Below are positions 1 to 8,279 of a stretch of DNA of 64,000 nucleotides, one piece after another. How positions within the stretch are numbered: the stretch's first letter is position 1; each line of letters begins with the position of its first letter. The stretch spans positions 1 to 64,000 of the forward strand of contig CAJUIX010000017.1 in the NCBI GenBank assembly GCA_910586665.1. Direction: 5' to 3'. Under the pieces are notes generated by a model. That model had not been told where the DNA came from, did not search any database, and worked only from the letters and a program-made list of their open reading frames with translations. This DNA comes from an uncultured Duncaniella sp. (GTDB lineage: Bacteria; Bacteroidota; Bacteroidia; Bacteroidales; Muribaculaceae). The translations under genes and the position numbers were made by a program.

Positions 1-80
1 CGCTATGCTCCCTCTTCTCTATCAGCAATTTATCTAAAAGATACACCACTCAGATTTTAACTTTTGTTATTAAACACCCT

Positions 81-779
81 CTAAATCATGCCTTCGCTCG
101 CGCGGGTATAACGACGTATGAGGGTGGTGATGTAGACCGTGAGGAGGGGGAACATGACTATGCCTCCGACCGAGAGGAGGCAGCCGAGGATCTTGCCCGG
201 GATGGTGATTGGATAGATGTCGCATCCGAGGGTGGTCGCGTTCATGCATGCCCACCACAGGGCATAGCCGAAGCTCTTTACGGCGCTGTTGGCCCCGCTC
301 TCGCAGTAGTAGAATATGAGGCTGCCGAGATAGATGAATGAGGCGAGTGTGATGAGGTAGGAGGCAAGGAAGGAGGTGAGCTTGTTGTGCGATATGGCTC
401 CCACGACTATGGTCATGGCCATGACGCCGCGTGCGAGGGGGATGAAGCGCACAAAGAATAGCTGCTCATGGGTGAGCCGGATGTCAAGGAGTGAGATTAT
501 GTTGAGGTAGGGTATGGAGAGGAGGAAGTATAAGAAGTGTGTCGCCAGATAGTGACGGCGGTTTGTGCTTATGGAGAGCTCGATGAAGTAGTCAATCATG
601 AATATGACGCACACCCAGAACTGGAAACGCATGTAGGTGTGGTTTTCGAGGAAGTTTATACCCCGGAAAGTGTCGACAGAGATGAAGACGATGAGCAGTA
701 TTGACAGTATGATGATGACCCACCTGAGTGCGTCGACGAGGTAGTGGTGCCGGTTATGTTGTGTAATACCCTCTTGCAT
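81..779 (-). CDS. Voltage-gated-like ion channel (6 TM) with atypical selectivity filter
   Basis: This 232-aa membrane protein has the layout of a single-subunit voltage-gated-type cation channel. Hydrophobic segments lie at about 21-37, 52-70, 81-98, 115-130 and 137-158, followed by a pore helix (168-181), a filter-like turn and a last helix (195-220). The pore region reads TTLGCDIYP (residues 182-190), which aligns with the potassium-channel TTVGYGDIYP but is one residue shorter and lacks the GYG core. The fourth segment carries only two arginines (R111, R117), so strong voltage sensing is unlikely. It stands alone and is transcribed toward the left edge of the window. An inner-membrane ion channel of the KCh/ion_trans superfamily is likely; potassium selectivity is not supported by the filter. 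Confidence 0.75.
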   Translation of the reverse strand: MQEGITQHNRHHYLVDALRWVIIILSILLIVFISVDTFRGINFLENHTYMRFQFWVCVIFMIDYFIELSISTNRRHYLATHFLYFLLSIPYLNIISLLDIRLTHEQLFFVRFIPLARGVMAMTIVVGAISHNKLTSFLASYLITLASFIYLGSLIFYYCESGANSAVKSFGYALWWACMNATTLGCDIYPITIPGKILGCLLSVGGIVMFPLLTVYITTLIRRYTRASEGMI

Positions 780-881
780 GATTAGGCGTGTTGGTGAAAC
801 GTTTCAATACATTAATTATATAAAGAACGTTCTGCACGAGCCTATGGTTGACAGGTAGATTAACCCCACCTGATAAAAAGA

Positions 882-916
882 ATCCGCCCGCGGTGCGTGT
901 GGCATCGCGGGCGGAT
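882..916 (-). terminator. Rho-independent terminator of the 969-2648 gene
   Basis: ATCCGCCCGCG (882-892) pairs perfectly with CGCGGGCGGAT (906-916). Read on the minus strand, the hairpin is followed by a run of T, just downstream of the stop codon of the minus-strand lipoprotein gene. Confidence 0.85.
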
Positions 917-968
917 CTTATTGTCGGGACGGCGTCAGGCGTTTGCCTTCGCGGTCGCATTTTCGGAA

Positions 969-2648
969 TTAGAGACCGAGGTTGAAGCGGGCAAATTCGA
1001 GGTCGTTGGCAGCCTGCTTGGCGAGCTTGTTGTCAAGCTTGATAGCCTGCTGGATGTTCGACTTAACCATCTGCTCGTTGTTGGTGCGTGCACCGAGGAC
1101 AGCCATGAGGTAGTAAGTGGTTGCGTCGGGAGTCTTGATAGCAGAGAGGGTAGACTTAGCCTTGCTGTAGTCCTTGCTGAGGATCTGAGCAAGAGCGGCG
1201 TTGTTGCTCTTGTCGTTGCCGAAAGCCTTGACAGCGGCGTTGACGTCGCCCTGCTGGAGGTAGTAAACGCCGAGTGCGGGAGCGAGCTCGGAGAGACCGC
1301 CTGCCTTACCGAAGGCCTGGTTGGCAGCCTTGAAGTCGTTGTTGACGAGGGCTACGAGACCCTGGTTCATCTGGGCTTCGGGAGCCGAGGGGTTGAGGCG
1401 GGCAGCGTTCTTGAAGTTGGAGAGAGCGCCGTCGAAGTTACCCTGCTGGTAGAGAACCATACCGAGGTTGTTGAAGCCGCGGTAGTCGTTGGGGAAGTAC
1501 TTGGTGGCAGCTGTGTAGATAGCTTTCTTGCGGTTGAGGTCGTCAGTGAGAGTGGCGGTGTAGAGAATCTCGTCAACAGTGAGGGTTGAGGGATCTTTGT
1601 CGAAAGCCTGGTTGAGCTCGGCGTCGCTCTTGCCGATCACGTCGATGCTGGCAGTGAGGCGGGAGTAACGGAGGCGGGGAAGGATGGTCTCAGCGAGTTC
1701 GTCGAACACGTTTGACATGTTGCGGATCTCACGGTCGCGGACTTCGGGATCCTGGTACATCTTGAGTACGCTGAGGATGAGGTCCTTGTCCTGGATGTTG
1801 CTCTCAGAGACGAGCTTCTGGAAGCCTTCCCAGTCCTCGGGAGTGAAGTTGGCAGTGAGTTCGCCGAATTCGGTGATGTTGTCTTTCTTGAGTTTCTTCT
1901 CGAGATAACCCTTGGTGTTGGTCTCACGCTTTTCGGCAAGCTTGGCGTTGAAGTCGTAGGGGCCGTCAGGTGAAGCGTAGGACTCGATGTTGAGTTCCTT
2001 GATTTCGCGACGGTCGTCGGCGTTGGCGGCGGCAACCTGCTCGTTCCAAGCCTTCATGTCGGCAGAGTTGAGCTGGTTGTCACGAAGGTTGGCCACGTTG
2101 ATAAGGAAGAGGATGTCTGCCTTGTACTTTTCATTGATTACGCGCTGGAACTTGTCGGCAGCAGTTGCGGGATCGACAGTGCCTGCGTCGGCGAGAGCTG
2201 CGGTGGCAACGATGCCGTCAGCAACTTTCACGCGGGGGAGGACATACTGCTTGCCCTTCTGGTCAACTGTGAAGCCGAGATAGAGCTCTGAACGCTGCAT
2301 TTCGGGTTTGTAAACATAGTTTACGGGGATGGTCACTGTACCGCCGTTGTCATAAGAGATGACACGGTTGTTGCCACGCACCTTTTCGCCCTGGAAAGTC
2401 ATTGAATTGCCTGCGAGTTCGGTGTTGTCAAATGTAAGGTAGGGGGTGACGGTCACGGTAGCATTCTTTACGAAGAACTTCGGGGGAATGTTGCCGGTAA
2501 CGGTAGCGGGAACGTTCTGGCCCACTACTTCAAGGGGATTAGGGTTGGTGGAGAAGTAATCAGCAGCGAACTGATTCATCTTCTTTCCGCATCCGGTCAG
2601 CATGAGAGCCGAGCCAAGGAGCATTGAGAAAGCGGATTTTTTGTCCAT
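969..2648 (-). CDS. TPR lipoprotein with OmpA-like segment
   Basis: The 559-aa product begins with a lipoprotein signal peptide (MDKKS, hydrophobic core, lipobox LTGC with Cys20), so it should be anchored in the outer membrane or periplasmic leaflet. Residues 45-145 look like beta-rich immunoglobulin-like material. Residues 215-250 (IESYASPDG followed by LAEKRE) resemble the start of an OmpA-type peptidoglycan-binding module. Residues 380-540 carry tetratricopeptide-like helical pairs (for example NNLGMVLYQQGNFDGAL). This mixture is common in Bacteroidales surface-associated lipoproteins that assemble or tether envelope complexes; the exact role is unknown. It is monocistronic, with a promoter at 2715-2747 and a terminator at 882-916. 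Confidence 0.85.
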   Translation of the reverse strand: MDKKSAFSMLLGSALMLTGCGKKMNQFAADYFSTNPNPLEVVGQNVPATVTGNIPPKFFVKNATVTVTPYLTFDNTELAGNSMTFQGEKVRGNNRVISYDNGGTVTIPVNYVYKPEMQRSELYLGFTVDQKGKQYVLPRVKVADGIVATAALADAGTVDPATAADKFQRVINEKYKADILFLINVANLRDNQLNSADMKAWNEQVAAANADDRREIKELNIESYASPDGPYDFNAKLAEKRETNTKGYLEKKLKKDNITEFGELTANFTPEDWEGFQKLVSESNIQDKDLILSVLKMYQDPEVRDREIRNMSNVFDELAETILPRLRYSRLTASIDVIGKSDAELNQAFDKDPSTLTVDEILYTATLTDDLNRKKAIYTAATKYFPNDYRGFNNLGMVLYQQGNFDGALSNFKNAARLNPSAPEAQMNQGLVALVNNDFKAANQAFGKAGGLSELAPALGVYYLQQGDVNAAVKAFGNDKSNNAALAQILSKDYSKAKSTLSAIKTPDATTYYLMAVLGARTNNEQMVKSNIQQAIKLDNKLAKQAANDLEFARFNLGL

Positions 2649-2714
2649 AGCAATAATTAGTAGTTATAATAATGATGAATTTACGCAATTATGTATGCAG
2701 ACGCAATTCAGTAG

Positions 2715-2747
2715 CAAAGATACAACCTTTATCGCTAAAAAACCAAA
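2715..2747 (-). promoter_or_regulatory. Bacteroidetes-type promoter for the TPR lipoprotein
   Basis: On the minus strand, TTTG (complement of 2744-2747) and TATCTTTG (complement of 2715-2722) are separated by 21 bp, matching the TTTG / TAnnTTTG consensus of the primary Bacteroidetes sigma factor. It lies about 67 bp before the ATG at 2648. Confidence 0.7.
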
Positions 2748-2795
2748 TTTTAAAAAAATAATGTTTAAAAAATGGTTGATTTCATGAATAAGTTG

Positions 2796-2803
2796 TACTT
2801 TTG
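2796..2803 (+). promoter_or_regulatory. Putative -7 box for speA-truA-glsA
   Basis: TACTTTTG matches the -7 consensus TAnnTTTG. The only candidate upstream box is GTTG at 2775-2778, with a 17-bp spacer that is shorter than usual. It implies a leader of about 90 nt before speA. Confidence 0.5.
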
Positions 2804-2898
2804 TTTGTTGAATATAAGGCCTGGAGGGCGCCGGGGATTCCCGCACGGCCCGGCCGGCTGTCAATTATTACCTATTATTATATAAGAAGTGATTGCCG

Positions 2899-4800
2899 AT
2901 GAGAAAATGGCGTATTGAGGACAGCGAGGAGCTGTATAACATTCAAGGTTGGGGACGTAAGTATTTCTCAATCAACTCGAAAGGGAATGTTGCTGTGACT
3001 CCGCGCGAGGGTTTTGCCTCTGTGGATCTCCGCGAGGTGATGGACGAGCTCCAGGTTAGGGACATCACGTCGCCGGTACTTCTGCGTTTCCCCGATATCC
3101 TTGACAACCGTATCGAGAAGATTTCCAACTGTTTCTCGGTCGCGTCGAAGGAGTATGACTACGAAGGTCAGAACTATATTATTTATCCTATCAAGGTCAA
3201 CCAGATGCGTCCTGTGGTCGAGGAAATCGTCACCCACGGCGAGAAGTTCAACATCGGTCTCGAGGCCGGTTCCAAACCCGAGCTTCATGCCGTGCTCGCG
3301 ACCAACATAAAGGAGAACGCCCTCATCATCTGCAACGGCTACAAGGACCAGACCTATATCGAGCTCGCGCTGCTGGCTCAGAAGATGGGCCGCAGGATAT
3401 ATCTTGTGGTTGAGAAGCTCAACGAGCTCCGCATCATTCTCGAGGTGGCCAAGCGCATAGGCATCGACCCCAACGTAGGCATCCGCATCAAGCTTGCCTC
3501 CTCCGGCTCCGGCAAGTGGGAGACGAGCGGCGGCGATGTGTCGAAATTCGGCCTCAACTCTTCGGAGCTTCTCGAGGCTCTCGACTTCATGGAGCGCAAC
3601 AAGATGAAGCACTGCCTGAAGCTCATACATTTCCACATCGGTAGTCAGATTACCAAGATACGCCGCATCAAGACGGCCATCCGCGAGGCGGCGCAGTTCT
3701 ATGTGCAGCTCACGCAGATGGGCTTCGACATTGACTTCATGGACATAGGTGGCGGCCTCGGTGTCGACTATGACGGCACACGCAACTCCGCGTCGGGCAG
3801 CTCGATGAACTACAGCATCCAGGAGTATGCCAACGATGCGGTGTCGACCATCGTCGACGCATGTGAGAAAAACAATATCAAGCAGCCCAACATCATCAAT
3901 GAGAGCGGTCGTTCCCTGACAGCGCACCACTCGGTGCTCGTCTTCGAAGTGCTTGAGACCACGCAGCTCCCGTTTTGGAAGGATTCCAAGGATATCGAGG
4001 AGACCGACCACGAACTGGCCAAGGAACTTTATGATATATGGGACAAGCTCGACCAGCAGCGACTGCTTGAGAGCTGGCACGACGCCCTGCAGATTCGCGA
4101 GGAGGCTCTCGACCTCTTCAGCCTCGGTATGCTCGACCTGCGCACCCGCGCTCAGATTGAGGAACTCTTCTGGAGCATAGCCCGCGAGGTGGGCGACATC
4201 GCTGCCGGCATGAAGCACGCTCCCGAGGAGCTCCGCAAGGTGGCTAAGATGGTCCCCGACAAGTATTTCTGCAACTTCTCACTCTTCCAGTCGCTAACCG
4301 ACTCCTGGGCGATTGACCAGGTGTTTCCCATAATCCCCCTCTCGCGCCTCGACGAGAAGCCGACACGCACCTGCACGCTCCAGGACATCACCTGTGACAG
4401 CGACGGAAAGATTTCGAATTTCATATCGACCCACGGCGGCGTGGCTAACTCCCTTCCCGTTCATCCCGTGAAGCCGGGCGAGCCGTATTATCTGGGTGTT
4501 TTCCTTGTCGGAGCCTACCAGGAAATCCTTGGTGACATGCACAACCTCTTCGGCGACACTAATGCCGTGCACATTTCCGTCTACAAGGACCGCTATGAGA
4601 TTGACCGTATCATCGACGGTGAGACTGTGGCCGATGTGCTCGACTATGTGCAGTTCAATCCCAAGAAACTCGTGCGCAATGTCGAGGCTTGGGTGACCTC
4701 CTCGATGAAGGCCGGCAAGATTACTCCCGACGAAGGTCGCGAGTTCCTGAGTAACTACCGCTCGGGGCTCTACGGCTATACATATATAGAAAAAGACTGA
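2899..4800 (+). CDS. speA: Biosynthetic arginine decarboxylase
   Basis: This cytoplasmic PLP-dependent enzyme converts arginine to agmatine, the first step of one route to polyamines. The product is 633 aa, close to the usual 630-660 of the SpeA family. The PLP-lysine motif YPIKVNQ lies near residue 99. Further family landmarks are the glycine-rich VGIRIKLASSGSGKW, the FHIGSQ motif, MDIGGGLGVDYDG, and the C-terminal LFQSLTDSWAIDQ and GVFLVGAYQEILGDMHNLFGD. I chose ATG 2899; an in-frame TTG six bases upstream (2893) is possible but unnecessary. truA follows after 5 bp, so the genes are probably co-transcribed. Confidence 0.95.
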   Translation: MRKWRIEDSEELYNIQGWGRKYFSINSKGNVAVTPREGFASVDLREVMDELQVRDITSPVLLRFPDILDNRIEKISNCFSVASKEYDYEGQNYIIYPIKVNQMRPVVEEIVTHGEKFNIGLEAGSKPELHAVLATNIKENALIICNGYKDQTYIELALLAQKMGRRIYLVVEKLNELRIILEVAKRIGIDPNVGIRIKLASSGSGKWETSGGDVSKFGLNSSELLEALDFMERNKMKHCLKLIHFHIGSQITKIRRIKTAIREAAQFYVQLTQMGFDIDFMDIGGGLGVDYDGTRNSASGSSMNYSIQEYANDAVSTIVDACEKNNIKQPNIINESGRSLTAHHSVLVFEVLETTQLPFWKDSKDIEETDHELAKELYDIWDKLDQQRLLESWHDALQIREEALDLFSLGMLDLRTRAQIEELFWSIAREVGDIAAGMKHAPEELRKVAKMVPDKYFCNFSLFQSLTDSWAIDQVFPIIPLSRLDEKPTRTCTLQDITCDSDGKISNFISTHGGVANSLPVHPVKPGEPYYLGVFLVGAYQEILGDMHNLFGDTNAVHISVYKDRYEIDRIIDGETVADVLDYVQFNPKKLVRNVEAWVTSSMKAGKITPDEGREFLSNYRSGLYGYTYIEKD

Positions 4801-4805
4801 CGGCG

Positions 4806-5546
4806 GTGGGGCAGACGAGATATTTCATGCGTCTTTCCTATCGCGGCGCCCCTTTCCACGGCTGGCAGTGCCAGCCGGGAGAGGTGACGGTGCAGTCGGT
4901 CATCGAGGATGCCCTTTCGAAGGTGATGCGCCGGGAGATGAAGATTGTCGGTGCCGGGCGCACTGACACCGGCGTCAATGCCCGCATGATGGTGGCCCAC
5001 TTTGATGTCGACACCCCGATTGAAGAGCCGGCGCGCCTCGTCCGCAATCTCAATGCCATCGTCGGTAAGGATATTGCCATTGAGGAAATCTATGAGGTGG
5101 ATCCTGACAAACATGCACGCTTCGATGCCACCTCACGCACCTACCATTATTATGCCGTCACGAGCAAGTCGCCATTCTTCTATCCCCTGAGCTGGAAGGC
5201 TCCCGACAATCTTGATTTTGAAAAGATGAACGAGGCGGCGGCATTGCTGCTCACCACCTCGGACTTTACCTCCTTTGCAAAACTCCATACCGATGCCAAG
5301 ACCAATATCTGCCGCGTCAGCCGTGCGCGGTGGGAGAGGGTGAGTGATGACTGCTGGGTTTTCGTCATTACTGCCGACCGCTTCCTGCGCAATATGGTAA
5401 GGGCCGTAGTCGGGACATTGGTCGATGTGGGGCGCGGCAAGATGTCGGTCGAGGAGTTTGCCCGTGTCATAGAGCGCCGCGACCGCTGCGCTGCCGGCAC
5501 GTCGATGCCCGGTCACGCCCTTTTCCTATGGGAGGTGACATATTGA
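4806..5546 (+). CDS. truA: tRNA pseudouridine(38-40) synthase TruA
   Basis: TruA isomerises uridines 38-40 in the tRNA anticodon arm. The 246-aa protein has the family layout: N-terminal YRGAPFHGWQ, the catalytic-aspartate motif GAGRTDTGVNA (Asp54), and the late RFLRNMVRAVVGTLVDVGRG motif that binds RNA and substrate. The start is taken as GTG 4806, five bases after the speA stop. An ATG at 4827 would delete the first beta strand up to MRLSYRG and is less likely but possible. glsA follows 12 bp downstream, suggesting one transcript. Confidence 0.95.
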   Translation: MGQTRYFMRLSYRGAPFHGWQCQPGEVTVQSVIEDALSKVMRREMKIVGAGRTDTGVNARMMVAHFDVDTPIEEPARLVRNLNAIVGKDIAIEEIYEVDPDKHARFDATSRTYHYYAVTSKSPFFYPLSWKAPDNLDFEKMNEAAALLLTTSDFTSFAKLHTDAKTNICRVSRARWERVSDDCWVFVITADRFLRNMVRAVVGTLVDVGRGKMSVEEFARVIERRDRCAAGTSMPGHALFLWEVTY

Positions 5547-5558
5547 AAGAACGACACA

Positions 5559-6473
5559 ATGGACTATAAGAAGATTTTAGAAGAAATCGCTATCGAGATT
5601 GAGCCGCTGCGCAATGTCGGGCGCCAGGCCGACTATATCCCGGCCCTTGCTAAGGTTAATCCCGACCGTTTCGGTATATGTATAACCACTGTATCCGGCG
5701 AGACTATCGGGCTGGGTGATATCGACGAGCCATTTTCAATACAGAGTGTCACAAAGGTGTTCTCTCTGTCGATGAGCCTGTCGTTTCTTGGCGAAAACCT
5801 ATGGCGCAGGGTAGGAAAAGAGCCGTCGGGGGCGGCTTTCAACTCGCTCATACAGCTCGAACTTGACCGGGGCATCCCGCGTAACCCCTTTATCAACGCC
5901 GGGGCTATAGTCCTGGCGGATATTCTGATGTCGCGGCTCGAAAACCCGGAGGAGGACTATCTTTCGTTCATAAGGCAGCTTGCGGGTGATGACAGCATTG
6001 TCTATGACCGCGAAGTGGCGCGCTCGGAGCGCGAGAAGGGATATATAAATGCCGCTATTGCCAATATGTTGAAGTATTATGGCAATCTTGACAATGACAT
6101 TGAGGCTGTCCTCAGGTTTTATTTCCTGCAATGTTCGGTGGAGATGAGCTGTCGGCAGCTTTCGCGTGCCTTCCTTCCCTTTGCCGACCGCGCATCGGAG
6201 TTCTCGTTTGGCAATGTGAGGCTCAGTTCGTCGCAGGTGAAGCGCATCAATGCCATTATGCAGACCTGCGGCTTCTACAATGACGCGGGGGAATACTCTT
6301 ATCTCGTCGGGCTTCCCGGAAAGAGCGGTGTCGGTGGCGGGATAGGCGCCGTCTATCCCCAGTGCTACGCTGTGGCTGCATGGAGTCCGCGCCTCAACGA
6401 CAAAGGCAACTCCGTCATGGGAATGAAGGCTCTGGAACTCCTCACCACCTATACAAACGAGTCAATTTTTTAA
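5559..6473 (+). CDS. glsA: Glutaminase
   Basis: This serine-dependent beta-lactamase-fold glutaminase hydrolyses glutamine to glutamate and ammonia in the cytoplasm. The 304-aa length is standard. The catalytic Ser-x-x-Lys motif is visible as SVTK (Ser63, Lys66) inside PFSIQSVTKVFSL. Other conserved blocks are RNPFINAGAI, the Ser/Tyr region around ANMLKYYGN, and GLPGKSGVGGGIGAV near the C-terminus. It is the last gene of the speA-truA-glsA run. A single GTAG-type palindrome (6495-6524) and then a convergent transporter gene follow. Ammonia and glutamate from this enzyme could contribute to acid tolerance, but the context does not prove it. Confidence 0.95.
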   Translation: MDYKKILEEIAIEIEPLRNVGRQADYIPALAKVNPDRFGICITTVSGETIGLGDIDEPFSIQSVTKVFSLSMSLSFLGENLWRRVGKEPSGAAFNSLIQLELDRGIPRNPFINAGAIVLADILMSRLENPEEDYLSFIRQLAGDDSIVYDREVARSEREKGYINAAIANMLKYYGNLDNDIEAVLRFYFLQCSVEMSCRQLSRAFLPFADRASEFSFGNVRLSSSQVKRINAIMQTCGFYNDAGEYSYLVGLPGKSGVGGGIGAVYPQCYAVAAWSPRLNDKGNSVMGMKALELLTTYTNESIF

Positions 6474-6494
6474 TATGCTGTAGTGCCGATTTCT

Positions 6495-6524
6495 TATAGG
6501 GATGTTGCACGCAACGTCCCTATA
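6495..6524. repeat. REP-like palindrome (single unit)
   Basis: A near-perfect palindrome, TATAGGGATGTTGC-AC-GCAACGTCCCTATA, sits between the convergent glsA and transporter genes. It belongs to the same family as the repeats at 9425, 24885, 25573, 37481 and 49731 (GGGACGxxGC...GCxxCGTCCC). It could also serve as a transcription stop for both neighbours. Confidence 0.7.
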
Positions 6525-6543
6525 GCCTGAAAATTTGTATATT

Positions 6544-8205
6544 TCAGATAAAGCACAGGATTATCAGCTGGGCTATGATGACGCGGCAGAACATTGAGAG
6601 GGGGTAGACTGTGGCATAGCTGACTGTGGCGTAGTCGCCGGGGACGATGTCGTTGGCATAGTTGAGGGCCATAGGATTGGCCATACTGCCGCAGAGCATG
6701 CCGCAGGTAAGCCCGAAATCGAGACGGAAGCATTTCATAGCCACGACCCCCATAATCAATACCGGGACTACCGTTATCAGGAAGCCCAGCAGTATCCACA
6801 GCAGTCCTTCGGATCGCATGATTGTGTCGAGAAACTGTGCACCGGCGTCGAGCCCGAGGCAGGCGAGATAGAGCGAGAGTCCTATGCCGCGCAGCATGAG
6901 GTTGGCGCTACGCGTTGTGTAGGTGACGAGTCGGAACTGCGGTCCGAACCTGCCGATGAGTATACCTATGATAATGGGACCTCCGGCCAGGCCGAGCTTT
7001 ATCGGGGTAGAGATGCCGGGTATGGCTATGGGTATTGAGCCTATGACGAGGCCGAGCACGATGCCGATGAAGATTGCACCGAGGTTGGGGTCTTTGAGCT
7101 TAATGGCAGTGTTGCCGAGGAGCTGCTCGACCTTCTCGATGTCGGCCGCGCTGCCGACTACGGTAAGGTCGTCGCCGAGCTGGAGGACGAGTTCGGGGGT
7201 GGCGAGCAGGTGCATACCGCTGCGTGTGACGCGGCTGATGTTGATGTGATACTGGTTGCGCAGACGGAGCGAGCCGAGTTTCTTACCATTTATGGCAGGG
7301 CGGCTGACTATGATTTTGCGCGATATGAGCTGGTTGTCAATCGAATTCCAGTCGATATCCTTCTTGTTCCAGTCGCGGGCCTCCTGCGTGCCGAAGAGGA
7401 CTTTGAGTTTGGAGCAGTCCTCAGGAGTGGTTATGACGAGCAGGTGGTCATCCTTGTGGAGCACGGTGTCGGAATCGGGGATGGTCACCGTGTCGTCGCG
7501 CCATAGGCGTGAGATGACAAACTTGGTTTTGGTGACAGCCGAAATCTCGCGCACGGTCATGTCGTAGACAGCCGGATTGCATATCCTGAACTCGGCGATG
7601 AAGGTCGAGTCGGCCTCCTCCTGTGGGGCGGAAAGTGGTACGCCGGGCGACATGAAGCACTTCCGTATCAGTATGATTGCGAGAATCACGCCGACCACGC
7701 CGAGGGGATAGGTGACAGCACAGCTGAGTGCCGCGCCGTTGGCCGAGAGCCCGAGCTGTTCCAGAGCCTGCTGCGCCGCGCCGAGGGCGGGAGTGTTGGT
7801 GGTCGCTCCGCAGAGCAGACCTGTGGCCTCGCCGATAGGCACCCCGAAGCCGAAACTTATAAGTATGGTCATGAGTGTGCCTATGATTATGACTCCGAGG
7901 CCGAGCAGGTTAAGTTCCATGCCCCCCTTGCGGAAGGAGCTGAAGAAGCCGGGGCCCACTTTCAGACCGAGCTCGTAGACGAATAGGACGAGGCCGAGGT
8001 TCTCCGTATAGTGGAGTATGACCGGGTCGATTGACAGCCCGATGTGTCCGGCGAGGATGCCGGCGAAGAAGACGAAGGTGACTCCGAGCGAGATGCCCCA
8101 CACGCGGACTTTGCCCAAGGCGAGTCCCACCGCGATGATTATCGAGATGATGATGACTGCCTGGAGCGGCGAGTGGGTCATGAATATGTCATAAATCCAA
8201 TCCAT
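6544..8205 (-). CDS. AspT/YidE-family transporter with central RCK_C domains
   Basis: This 553-aa inner-membrane protein is built as two transmembrane halves (about 1-180 and 375-553) separated by two hydrophilic TrkA_C/RCK_C-like modules (about 205-360), the architecture of the aspartate:alanine exchanger (AAEx/YidE) family. The duplicated half motif appears as LLCGATTNTPALGAAQ in the first half and GMLCGSMANPMALNYA in the second. Family members include AspT, which exchanges aspartate for alanine; the substrate here cannot be read from sequence. It is divergent from prfB. A -7-like box on the minus strand (complement of 8210-8217) lies so close to ATG 8205 that the mRNA may be nearly leaderless, or a different promoter is used. 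Confidence 0.88.
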   Translation of the reverse strand: MDWIYDIFMTHSPLQAVIIISIIIAVGLALGKVRVWGISLGVTFVFFAGILAGHIGLSIDPVILHYTENLGLVLFVYELGLKVGPGFFSSFRKGGMELNLLGLGVIIIGTLMTILISFGFGVPIGEATGLLCGATTNTPALGAAQQALEQLGLSANGAALSCAVTYPLGVVGVILAIILIRKCFMSPGVPLSAPQEEADSTFIAEFRICNPAVYDMTVREISAVTKTKFVISRLWRDDTVTIPDSDTVLHKDDHLLVITTPEDCSKLKVLFGTQEARDWNKKDIDWNSIDNQLISRKIIVSRPAINGKKLGSLRLRNQYHINISRVTRSGMHLLATPELVLQLGDDLTVVGSAADIEKVEQLLGNTAIKLKDPNLGAIFIGIVLGLVIGSIPIAIPGISTPIKLGLAGGPIIIGILIGRFGPQFRLVTYTTRSANLMLRGIGLSLYLACLGLDAGAQFLDTIMRSEGLLWILLGFLITVVPVLIMGVVAMKCFRLDFGLTCGMLCGSMANPMALNYANDIVPGDYATVSYATVYPLSMFCRVIIAQLIILCFI

Positions 8206-8229
8206 GCGGCAAAATTAATAAATAATGCG

Positions 8230-8237
8230 TAAATTTG
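8230..8237 (+). promoter_or_regulatory. -7 box of prfB
   Basis: TAAATTTG fits TAnnTTTG and lies 42 bp before the prfB start codon. No clear TTTG is present at the expected upstream distance. Confidence 0.5.
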
Positions 8238-8279
8238 CAGAGAATATTGATTAATAACCCCGTTTCACAGGTAGAAAAT

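Noticed and set aside
897..1589. Long plus-strand ORF opposite the TPR lipoprotein gene
   Set aside because: Its frame mirrors the codon bias of the real minus-strand gene, which has a lipobox, domains, promoter and terminator.
2968..4218. 416-codon minus-strand ORF opposite speA
   Set aside because: Shadow of a strongly conserved enzyme gene; the translation has no recognisable domain.
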